Shown here piece after piece: positions 24,440 to 31,854 of a DNA stretch of 64,000 bases; the first letter of the stretch is position 1; the number at the start of each line of letters is the position of its first letter. This DNA comes from Oscillospiraceae bacterium (lineage in GTDB: Bacteria; Bacillota; Clostridia; Oscillospirales; SIG627), in assembly GCA_015065085.1 (NCBI GenBank), contig SVQW01000001.1:354258-418257 (forward strand), written 5' to 3'. The notes below the pieces were generated by a model. The model was not told the DNA's origin. It worked only from the letters and a program-made list of their open reading frames with translations, and searched no databases. The position numbers and the translations under genes are program-made.

Positions 24440-25285
24440 TTATTCAAGTTCGTCGGGTGTATCAGGCTTTGAATACTTAGCCGGAGTCACACCGTATTTC
24501 TTTTTGAAGATGGAGATGAAGTAAGAACAATCAGAAAAGCCGGATGCCATGCAAGCGCCTGTAACAGTTTCACCTTCGTCCAACAGCTTACGTGCATAGG
24601 CGAGCTTTTTTGAGCGCAGATATTCTCGCGGAGTTGTGTGAAGATACTTTTTGAACCATCTGCTGAGTGTAGTTGTGCTTACATATGTATTATCTACAAT
24701 TTCACTTATATATTCTATTTGAGTGTATTTTTCATTTATGTAGTCCAGCACTTTCTGCATTTCACTGGGGATTTTTACAAATTTTGCCGATTCGTAACAT
24801 TCGGTACCCTTTTTCTGAGCGAGTATAACGTTAAGTACATTGAAAAAGCAGGTTGCTTTTGCAACCTCATTGTCGATGGTCTCCGCCTCCTGCAGGCAAC
24901 CGAGGTTTCCAAAAATACAGTTTATGTCCATTTCTCCCAACGAGTAAACAGGCACAAAATCATCTCTTTCAACAAATTTTTGAAGTTGCGGAAAATTGCA
25001 TTTGAACCACATGCAAAAGCTTTCATGAACACATGGTGAGTTGACAATACACATGTGCAGATCATAGGGACGCACAAAAACCATATCTCCGTTTTTAATT
25101 TTGTACAGAGTATCATTTATAAAATATGAAATATCTCCGGATGTGTTTATGTATACTTCATAGCAATTATGCATGTGAAGTTCGTCCGTATTTGCTTCGG
25201 GTGTACTGTGTGTATTGATACGTGAGGTCTTATACTTTATATTTGATTGGGTTATTGAAAGTTTTGAAAGCTGAGGTTTCTGCAT
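24440..25285 (-). CDS. AraC-family transcriptional regulator
   Basis: 281 residues from the ATG at 25285, which has GGAGG seven bases upstream; a longer in-frame start has none. An N-terminal cupin region (HMHNCYEVYINTSGDISYFI) binds the effector, and the C-terminal 100 residues carry two helix-turn-helix motifs (YISEIVDNTYVSTTTLSRWF and ASGFSDCSYFISIFKKKYG, ending VTPAKY). No ligand can be inferred. Neither neighbour is obviously its target: downstream is the convergent exonuclease, upstream on the other strand is the S51 peptidase gene. Confidence 0.85.
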   Translation of the reverse strand: MQKPQLSKLSITQSNIKYKTSRINTHSTPEANTDELHMHNCYEVYINTSGDISYFINDTLYKIKNGDMVFVRPYDLHMCIVNSPCVHESFCMWFKCNFPQLQKFVERDDFVPVYSLGEMDINCIFGNLGCLQEAETIDNEVAKATCFFNVLNVILAQKKGTECYESAKFVKIPSEMQKVLDYINEKYTQIEYISEIVDNTYVSTTTLSRWFKKYLHTTPREYLRSKKLAYARKLLDEGETVTGACMASGFSDCSYFISIFKKKYGVTPAKYSKPDTPDELE

Positions 25286-25465
25286 AGGCGTGCCTCCGTG
25301 TTTTTTGTTTTTTGGGAAACAGTCAACATATTTGGCCAAACTTGGTATATAAATGTTGATAGAGTTACCTTGTTGTATATACTATTATATACGAATTCAC
25401 AGAAAAGTCAATAGGCTGAATTATAAAAAATATTGTACATTTTACAACTTTCCGGAAGGTGATGA

Positions 25466-26086
25466 ATGATGAAACTTATACTTTCTTCGTGTGATTTCCA
25501 CAATGAATTTTCCCGAAAATGTATAATAGATAACTTGGATAAAAAAATTGACAGTATTCGCATACTGTTTATCCCCAACGAACGTGCTTCAAAAAAAGCT
25601 ATCAGGAGTGAAAAATATTATTTGCGATTGCAGGAATTTGGCTTTTTGCATGAAAACATATATATTTTTGATTATTATGCTCCGGAGAATTTTTACGGAC
25701 TTGATATCGATGTCATATATATCAGCGGTGGCAATACTTTTCAGACCTTTGACCGAATAAAGAAACGAGGATTTGATACAGAAATAGTCAGATATGTCAA
25801 AAACGGTGTCACATACATCGGCGGAAGTGCGGGGGCACACATTGCTTCACTTAATATCGAGCATGTTTTAAAGTATGACTGCAACACTGCACAAATGAAC
25901 GATTTTACAGCACTCGGGCTGTTTAGCGGAATTTTCGTTTGCCATTATACCGAGGAGCGAAGTCTGCATTATGCCGAGTTGAAAGCTCGTGGTGAATATG
26001 CTGTATACGCGCTTTCCAATGATGATTCCGTTGTAGTTATAGACGATAAGGTTGAAATGTTTGGTAATAATAAGCATGGAATGTAA
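25466..26086 (+). CDS. Peptidase S51-family protein (PepE/cyanophycinase-like)
   Basis: 206 residues. The S51 fold is recognised by YISGGNTFQTF and by YIGGSAGAHIAS, in which Ser121 is the expected nucleophile in the nucleophile-elbow position; a later VCHYTEERS segment is in the region where the family has its His. Alpha-aspartyl dipeptidases of this family cleave Asp-X dipeptides in the cytoplasm. Family relatives with other roles exist, so the substrate is open. GGAAGGTGATG precedes two adjacent ATG codons; either could be used. No partner gene is nearby. Confidence 0.8.
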   Translation: MMKLILSSCDFHNEFSRKCIIDNLDKKIDSIRILFIPNERASKKAIRSEKYYLRLQEFGFLHENIYIFDYYAPENFYGLDIDVIYISGGNTFQTFDRIKKRGFDTEIVRYVKNGVTYIGGSAGAHIASLNIEHVLKYDCNTAQMNDFTALGLFSGIFVCHYTEERSLHYAELKARGEYAVYALSNDDSVVVIDDKVEMFGNNKHGM

Positions 26087-26146
26087 GAAACATGTAAAAA
26101 AACCTCTAAATTAACATTTTGAACACATTTTTAACGATAATTGTAT

Positions 26147-26175
26147 TTGATTTTAAGTTTTAATTGTGATATAAT
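26147..26175 (+). promoter_or_regulatory. Promoter of the sodium-pump decarboxylase operon
   Basis: TTGATT (26147-26152), 17 bp, TATAAT (26170-26175), 35 bp before the first gene. Confidence 0.75.
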
Positions 26176-26209
26176 AATACGAAATATTTTTTCCAATGGA
26201 GGTAACCAA

Positions 26210-27688
26210 ATGGACAAAGAAAAGCGTATTGGCGAGATAGCGGCTGCCAAGGCTAAATACGACCAAAGTATTAAGAATTCTGCCGCTAATTTGCGCCTTG
26301 CCGCACTTTTTGACGAGGGCACCTTCAAAGCAACCGGTGCATATATCAAGGCACAACCCACCGCATACGAAATCAAAGGTAATATTGATGAACTTGAAAA
26401 CGTTATCACGGGTTATGGTCTTATCGATGGACGATTGGTATTTGCATACTCACAGGATTTTTCCAAGCTCAACGGAGCTTTGGGTATATCCGGCGCTGAG
26501 AAGATTTTGTCTCTTTATGAACTCGCGGCTAAAAACGGCGCACCTGTAATTTCTGTTCTTGATTCATCGGGCGCTAAAATTGAAGAGGGGACAGATGCAC
26601 TTGCTGCTTACGGCAAAATTTTGAAGAAGGTCGCATCTCTCTCGGGCATTATAACTCAAATTGCAGTTATCTGCGGCCCTTGCACTGGTGCAATGGCTCT
26701 CATTGCACAATCGGCAGATTATCTTATTATTGAAAAAAATAACGGTAAACTTTATCTCACACCGCCTTCAGTTGTTAAGCATACTTGTGGAAAGGATAGC
26801 GGCAGCGCCGATGATGCACTTGTGAACGGCATTGCTGCAAAAGTATGCGACAGTGATGACGAGTGCATGAAATATGCGCGTACACTTATGTCGTATCTGC
26901 CGGCTAATAACCTTGAAGGCCCTGTTTATGATTGTGAGGTTGGAGACGATATTAACCGTACCACCGCATATATTGATTCTGTCACAGACGTTAACGGTGT
27001 TTCTGTAAATAATGTTCTTGCTGATATTGCCGATAACGGCTTATATATCGAAATAGGTGAAACGTTCGGAAAGGATATCAAATGCGGCTTTATGACTCTT
27101 GCGGGTTCAACCGTAGGTTTTGCGGCTTGTGATATTTCCGAGAATGGCGGTTTTACTTCTGTCGACGCTTGCATGAAAACAGCACGTCACATTAATTATT
27201 GCGATGCGTTTGGAATTCCTTTCCTTACAATTGTGAACTCCGAAGGCTTTGCGGAAGTTGATAATAACGCCGGTGCCGCTGCTAAACTTGCTGCCGCCTT
27301 TGCTACGGCAAGTGTGCCTTGTATTACCCTTGAATTGGGTAAAGCTTACGGCACTTTGTTTACAGCGTTGGGCTCCAAATCCATCGGTGCCGACCTTGTA
27401 TTCGCTCTTGAATTTTCCGAGATAAGCGTTATGTCTCCCGAAAAAGCCGTTAATTTTGTATGGCATGACAAAATTGATGGTACAAACGATCCGGCTCTGG
27501 CTCGCAAACAACTGTGCGAAGAATGGTGCATTAAAATGGCATCTCCCATCCAGGCGGCTTACAAGGGAAACGTTGATGATATCATTTCTGCATGCGAAGT
27601 AAGAACAGCTTTGATAAGCGGTTTTGAAATGCTTTCATCCAAAAGCGATATAGCTCCCACAAAAAAGCACGCAAATCTTCCTTTGTAA
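26210..27688 (+). CDS. Acyl-CoA carboxyltransferase subunit, MmdA-like (divergent)
   Basis: 492 residues from the ATG behind GGAGG. The two-lobed crotonase-type carboxyltransferase fold of MmdA, PccB and the 12S transcarboxylase subunit is visible: FAYSQDFSKLNGALG and GAPVISVLDSSGAKIEEG in the N-lobe, ICGPCTGAMAL as the acyl-CoA oxyanion hole, and GIPFLTIVNSEGFAEVD in the C-lobe. It is shorter and more divergent than typical MmdA (about 510-520) and lacks the usual TARERI helix. It should transfer a carboxyl group between an acyl-CoA, probably methylmalonyl-CoA, and biotin on the carrier two genes downstream. First gene of a five-gene operon. Confidence 0.8.
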   Translation: MDKEKRIGEIAAAKAKYDQSIKNSAANLRLAALFDEGTFKATGAYIKAQPTAYEIKGNIDELENVITGYGLIDGRLVFAYSQDFSKLNGALGISGAEKILSLYELAAKNGAPVISVLDSSGAKIEEGTDALAAYGKILKKVASLSGIITQIAVICGPCTGAMALIAQSADYLIIEKNNGKLYLTPPSVVKHTCGKDSGSADDALVNGIAAKVCDSDDECMKYARTLMSYLPANNLEGPVYDCEVGDDINRTTAYIDSVTDVNGVSVNNVLADIADNGLYIEIGETFGKDIKCGFMTLAGSTVGFAACDISENGGFTSVDACMKTARHINYCDAFGIPFLTIVNSEGFAEVDNNAGAAAKLAAAFATASVPCITLELGKAYGTLFTALGSKSIGADLVFALEFSEISVMSPEKAVNFVWHDKIDGTNDPALARKQLCEEWCIKMASPIQAAYKGNVDDIISACEVRTALISGFEMLSSKSDIAPTKKHANLPL

Positions 27689-27703
27689 GAAAGGGGAGTT
27701 ATT

Positions 27704-28063
27704 ATGTTATATCTAGCAGAAAATGCATCGGTTTTCGAAAAGCTTGGTTACGGATTTAAAATCATGCTGCTGGGCATGGGCACCGTGTTTTCGATTTTGC
27801 TTATTCTTTTTTTGGTATTGACAATTTTCAGGCTTGTTTTTGCCTCGAAACCCCAAAATAAAGCAAATAAAGTAGTTGTGAATAATAAGCCGGAAAACAA
27901 ACCGTTAACGGTTGCCGTTTCGGATGCTTCACCACATGAAGACGAGAATGAACTTGTGGCTGTAATCATGGCTGCTGTTTACGCTGCCAGCGGTGCTGCT
28001 CCCGGAACTTTGCGTATGATATCGTGTAAAAAACGTCAAAAAACACCTTGGAACAGAAAATAA
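27704..28063 (+). CDS. Sodium-pump decarboxylase gamma subunit, OadG/MmdD-like
   Basis: 119 residues with one membrane helix at about residues 17-45 (KIMLLGMGTVFSILLILFLV), the G-M-x-x-V-F-x-x-L signature of OadG, then a charged linker and a C-terminal ELVAVIMAAVYAASG segment. The gamma subunit ties the carboxyltransferase and biotin carrier to the membrane beta subunit. AAAGGGGAG precedes the ATG, 15 bp after the previous stop. Position between the carboxyltransferase and the biotin carrier is the usual one. Confidence 0.85.
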   Translation: MLYLAENASVFEKLGYGFKIMLLGMGTVFSILLILFLVLTIFRLVFASKPQNKANKVVVNNKPENKPLTVAVSDASPHEDENELVAVIMAAVYAASGAAPGTLRMISCKKRQKTPWNRK

Positions 28064-28081
28064 TTTTAAGGAGAATTAGCT

Positions 28082-28462
28082 ATGAAAAAATATAATGTTA
28101 CCGTTAATGGTAAAACATACGAGGTTGAAGTTGAAGAAGTAGGCGGTTCATATACAGCGCCCGTTGCGCCTGTCGCCGCTCCCTCCGCTCCTGCAGCGAC
28201 ACCCGCACCTGCACCTGCTCCTGCTGCAAAGTCTGCAGCTCCTGCTTCCGGAAATCCAATCACATCTCCTATGCCCGGAACAATTCTTAAGGTTAATGTT
28301 ACATCCGGTCAGAAGGTTGCAAAGGGTGATGTGCTTTGCGTACTGGAAGCAATGAAGATGGAAAATGATATAGTTGCTCCAGAGGATGGCACTGTTTCTT
28401 CTGTAAATACACAGAAGGGTGCTACTGTCAATTCCGGAGATTTACTTTTCACAATAGCGTAA
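28082..28462 (+). CDS. Biotin carboxyl carrier protein of the decarboxylase
   Basis: 126 residues. A short beta-rich start is followed by an Ala/Pro-rich flexible linker (about residues 25-57) and a 70-residue biotinyl domain with the motif EAMKMEND, Lys92 being the biotinylated residue. The linker lets the biotin swing between the carboxyltransferases and the membrane pump. It matches the MmdC and 1.3S transcarboxylase subunits in size and layout. AAGGAG lies nine bases upstream of the ATG. Confidence 0.92.
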   Translation: MKKYNVTVNGKTYEVEVEEVGGSYTAPVAPVAAPSAPAATPAPAPAPAAKSAAPASGNPITSPMPGTILKVNVTSGQKVAKGDVLCVLEAMKMENDIVAPEDGTVSSVNTQKGATVNSGDLLFTIA

Positions 28463-28471
28463 TTTACTAAG

Positions 28472-28516
28472 AAAGTGAGGATGCAGGTTTTGTAATTTAT
28501 ATTACCTGCCTTTAAA
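28472..28516 (+). promoter_or_regulatory. Hairpin between ribosome site and start of the beta subunit gene
   Basis: The only Shine-Dalgarno-like sequence for the ATG at 28517 is AAAGTGAGG (28472-28480), 36 bases away. Between them GCAGGT (28483-28488) pairs with ACCTGC (28504-28509). If this hairpin forms, the effective spacing becomes about nine bases, a normal distance. Confidence 0.5.
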
Positions 28517-29707
28517 ATGCTTCAAGCTGTAATACAATTTTTGGACAGTACAGGCGTTGCAAAGCTCCTTGCTGATACAGCCGGTTGGAAAATATTAGTT
28601 ATGTATGCCATAATCGGTGTGCTCTTTTACTTGGCTGTCGTAAAGAAGTTTGAACCGCTGTTGCTGCTTCCCATTGCATTCGGTATGTTACTTGCCAATC
28701 TTCCGGGTGCAGGTCTTATACACATGGAGTTATTCATTGACCCCGGAAATCCTAAGGCGCCTCTTGACATAGTACGTATTGTTAAAGAAGGCGGTCTGAT
28801 TGATTTTCTGTACCTTGGTGTAAAACTCGGTATCTACCCTCCACTTATTTTCCTTGGTGTAGGTGCAATGACCGATTTTTCACCGCTTATTGCGAATCCA
28901 AAGTCGCTGTTCTTGGGTGCAGCTGCACAGTTGGGTGTGTTTGCCGCGTTTATCGGCGCGCTTTTGTTGGGGTTTGCCCCTGAAGCCGCTGCTTCGATCG
29001 GTATTATAGGCGGTGCCGATGGACCTACTGCAATATATGTAACCAAGACATTGGCCGCTGACCTACTTGGGCCAATTGCAATTGCCGCATATTCGTATAT
29101 GGCATTGATACCGTTTATTCAGCCACCGATAATGAAGTTTTTCACTACAAAGGAAGAACGTTCTATTGTTATGACACAGTTGCGACCCGTTTCGAAGCTT
29201 GAACAGGTTTTGTTTCCCATAATTGTAGCACTGGTGGTTTCACTTATTCTGCCTGATTGCGCTGCACTTGTAGGTATGCTGATGCTTGGCAACCTCCTGA
29301 AAGTGAGCGGAGTTACCGACCGTCTTTCCAATACCGCTCAAAATGAGCTCATGAATATTGTTACAATTTTGCTTGGTGTTTCGGTTGGTGCTACTGCAAA
29401 TGCAGAAACTTTTCTGGACCCTCAGACTCTTTATATCATTGTTTTGGGTCTTGCTGCATTTTGTTTTTCTACTGCCGGTGGTGTTATTTTCGGCAAAATT
29501 ATGTGCCATCTCACCAAAGGTAAAATCAACCCGCTTATCGGTTCTGCCGGCGTGTCTGCTGTTCCTATGGCAGCACGCGTTGCTCAAACCGTGGGACAAA
29601 AGGAAAATCCTTCCAACTTCTTGCTGATGCATGCAATGGGACCTAATGTTGCCGGTGTTATAGGGTCCGCAGTTGCGGCGGGCGTTTTCCTCGCATTATT
29701 CAAATAA
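28517..29707 (+). CDS. oadB: Na+-pumping decarboxylase beta subunit
   Basis: A 396-residue integral membrane protein with about ten spans. It carries the family hallmark GIIGGADGPTAIYVT, whose Asp takes part in Na+ transport, plus the later SAGVSAVPMAARVAQ segment also diagnostic of OadB/MmdB/GcdB. It decarboxylates carboxybiotin and exports Na+ in exchange for a proton. The substrate is fixed by the soluble partner: here both an MmdA-like and an OadA-like partner are encoded, so the symbol refers to the beta-subunit family only. The start has no adjacent ribosome site; see the hairpin entry just upstream. Confidence 0.92.
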   Translation: MLQAVIQFLDSTGVAKLLADTAGWKILVMYAIIGVLFYLAVVKKFEPLLLLPIAFGMLLANLPGAGLIHMELFIDPGNPKAPLDIVRIVKEGGLIDFLYLGVKLGIYPPLIFLGVGAMTDFSPLIANPKSLFLGAAAQLGVFAAFIGALLLGFAPEAAASIGIIGGADGPTAIYVTKTLAADLLGPIAIAAYSYMALIPFIQPPIMKFFTTKEERSIVMTQLRPVSKLEQVLFPIIVALVVSLILPDCAALVGMLMLGNLLKVSGVTDRLSNTAQNELMNIVTILLGVSVGATANAETFLDPQTLYIIVLGLAAFCFSTAGGVIFGKIMCHLTKGKINPLIGSAGVSAVPMAARVAQTVGQKENPSNFLLMHAMGPNVAGVIGSAVAAGVFLALFK

Positions 29708-29729
29708 TCATATGAAAGGATAAGTAATT

Positions 29730-31127
29730 ATGCCGAAAGTAAAACTTACGGAAACCGTTCTTCGTGACTCTCACCAGTCACTTATTGCGACCAGAATGTC
29801 AACCGAAGAAATGCTTCCTATACTTGATAAATTAGATAAAATTGGCTATAACGCTCTTGAATGCTGGGGCGGTGCGACATTTGATGCTTGCCTTCGCTTT
29901 CTCAATGAGGATCCTTGGGAAAGACTGCGTAAGATAAAAGCGGTCGCCAAAAATACTAAGCTTCAAATGTTGTTCAGAGGTCAGAATATTCTCGGATATC
30001 GTCATTACGCTGATGATGTTGTCGAATACTTTGTTCAGAAATCCATTGCCAACGGCATTGATATCATTCGTATATTCGATGCTCTTAACGACCCCAGAAA
30101 TCTTAAGGTTGCCATTGACGCCACTAAAAAAGAGGGTGGTCATGTCCAGGCCGCTTTCAGCTATACAACAAGCCCTGTTCACAATAACGAATATTTTGCA
30201 AAATATGCAAAGCAGCTTGAAGAAATGGGTGCGGATTCAATTTGTATAAAGGATATGTCAGGTCTTTTAAAGCCCTATGACGCGTATGAATTGGTAAAGA
30301 GCCTTAAGGCAAATACCAAGCTTCCAATCGAACTTCACACACATTACACTTCCGGTCTTGCTTCCATGACCGCACTTAAAGCTATTGAAGCTGGCTGTGA
30401 TATTATCGATACTGCTATTTCTCCAATGGCGATGGGTACCTCTCAGCTTCCTACCGAGTCACTTGTTGCAACTCTTGCGGGTACTGAATACGATACCGGA
30501 CTTGATCTTGCGGCTCTTGATGAAATCTGTAAGTATTTCACCCCCCTCAGAGATAAATATATAAAGAGTGGACTTCTCGATCCCGCAGTTCTTAAGGTTG
30601 ATGTAAATGCTCTTATGTTCCAGGTTCCCGGTGGTATGCTTTCCAATCTGGTTTCTCAGCTCAAGCAGGCGGGAAAATCTGACAAGCTCCGTGAGGTGCT
30701 TGAGGAGGTTCCGCGTGTAAGAGCAGACGCAGGTTATCCACCTCTGGTTACACCTTCCAGCCAGATTGTCGGTACACAGGCTGTTTTCAACGTTATAAAT
30801 GGCGAGCGCTATAAAATGGTAACCAAAGAATTCAAAGCACTCGTCAAGGGTGAATACGGTAAAACTCCCGTTAAAATCGATGACGAATTTGTAAAGAAAA
30901 TTGCAAAAGAAGAACCACTCACGACAGGTCGCCCGGCTGATGCACTCAAGCCTGAGCTCAGCAAGCTCCGCGAAGAAATCAAAGAATATATCGAGCAGGA
31001 TGAGGACGTATTGTCCTACGCACTTTTTGAGCAAGTTGCGCTCAAGTTCTTTGAAAAGCGCCGCGCGGAGAAATATAAGCTTGATGCTGAAAACGGAGAT
31101 ATCGAAAAACAAGTTCATCCGGTTTAA
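29730..31127 (+). CDS. oadA: Oxaloacetate decarboxylase/transcarboxylase alpha (5S-type) carboxyltransferase
   Basis: 465 residues. The HMGL-like barrel is clear from ETVLRDSHQSL (metal-binding Asp), MLFRGQNILGYRHY, CIKDMSGLL (the Lys that is carboxylated in the family) and ELHTHYTSG (metal-binding His pair). The C-terminal part is the conserved PYC_OADA helical domain. It ends without a biotinyl domain, as in the 5S transcarboxylase subunit, and so must use the separate carrier in the same operon. It transfers CO2 between oxaloacetate/pyruvate and biotin. AAAGGA precedes the ATG, 22 bp after the beta subunit gene. Confidence 0.9.
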   Translation: MPKVKLTETVLRDSHQSLIATRMSTEEMLPILDKLDKIGYNALECWGGATFDACLRFLNEDPWERLRKIKAVAKNTKLQMLFRGQNILGYRHYADDVVEYFVQKSIANGIDIIRIFDALNDPRNLKVAIDATKKEGGHVQAAFSYTTSPVHNNEYFAKYAKQLEEMGADSICIKDMSGLLKPYDAYELVKSLKANTKLPIELHTHYTSGLASMTALKAIEAGCDIIDTAISPMAMGTSQLPTESLVATLAGTEYDTGLDLAALDEICKYFTPLRDKYIKSGLLDPAVLKVDVNALMFQVPGGMLSNLVSQLKQAGKSDKLREVLEEVPRVRADAGYPPLVTPSSQIVGTQAVFNVINGERYKMVTKEFKALVKGEYGKTPVKIDDEFVKKIAKEEPLTTGRPADALKPELSKLREEIKEYIEQDEDVLSYALFEQVALKFFEKRRAEKYKLDAENGDIEKQVHPV

Positions 31128-31133
31128 AATCAA

Positions 31134-31164
31134 TCGGGGCGCTGAAAAGTGCCCCGAATTATTT
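31134..31164 (+). terminator. Terminator of the decarboxylase operon
   Basis: TCGGGGCGCT / AGTGCCCCGA with a GAAA tetraloop (one G-T pair) followed by an interrupted T-tract. Confidence 0.65.
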
Positions 31165-31184
31165 ATATTTTGTTGGAGTAGGTT

Positions 31185-31826
31185 ATGATTAAAAATATTT
31201 TATTCGACCTGGACGGAACACTTACTGACCCTAAAGTCGGTATAACCACCTGCGTTGCCTATGCCGCCGAGAAAGAAGGACTCGGTAAGCATGCTCCCGA
31301 CGAATTCATTTCATTTATCGGTCCGCCACTTAAAAAAATGTTTATGTCATATTTCAATGTTGGAGATGCGGAAGGGGAGCGTTTATTGAAATTCTACAGA
31401 GAACGATTTTCCACCGTCGGTTTGTTTGAAAATAACCCATACGAAGGCATAAACGACTTGTTGGATGGATTGAAGAAATACAACCTATATGTTGCCACAT
31501 CGAAGCCTGAGATTTATTCACTGCGTATCTTAGAAAAATTTGATTTGCTTAAATTTTTTAAAGCTGTATATGGCAGTTCGTTGGATGGTTCACATGTTGA
31601 AAAGGGAGAACTTATTTCCCATTTGATAAAAAAAGAAAAGCTCAAATCTGACGAATGCGTTATGGTAGGGGATAGAAAGTATGATATTATAGGTGCCAAA
31701 GATAACGGCATAACTTCTCTTGGCGTATTGTACGGATACGGGAGCCGTGAAGAGCTTGAGGCTGAGAATCCGGAATATATTGCCGAAGATATTGACGAAT
31801 TAAAAAAGATATTGTATAATCTTTAA
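31185..31826 (+). CDS. HAD-family phosphatase, phosphoglycolate-phosphatase-like
   Basis: 213 residues with all four HAD motifs: FDLDGTLTD (nucleophile Asp and acid/base Asp), ATSK (motif II), the motif III Lys in the HVEKGELIS region and MVGDRKYDIIGA (motif IV). A helical cap between motifs I and II makes it a subclass I (PGP/PgmB-like) enzyme. Its phosphomonoester substrate cannot be read. It precedes the glycosyltransferase-CsaB gene by 28 bp and could share its transcript. Confidence 0.85.
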   Translation: MIKNILFDLDGTLTDPKVGITTCVAYAAEKEGLGKHAPDEFISFIGPPLKKMFMSYFNVGDAEGERLLKFYRERFSTVGLFENNPYEGINDLLDGLKKYNLYVATSKPEIYSLRILEKFDLLKFFKAVYGSSLDGSHVEKGELISHLIKKEKLKSDECVMVGDRKYDIIGAKDNGITSLGVLYGYGSREELEAENPEYIAEDIDELKKILYNL

Positions 31827-31854
31827 GCGATATATTACTTTTTTGAGGTATAAA

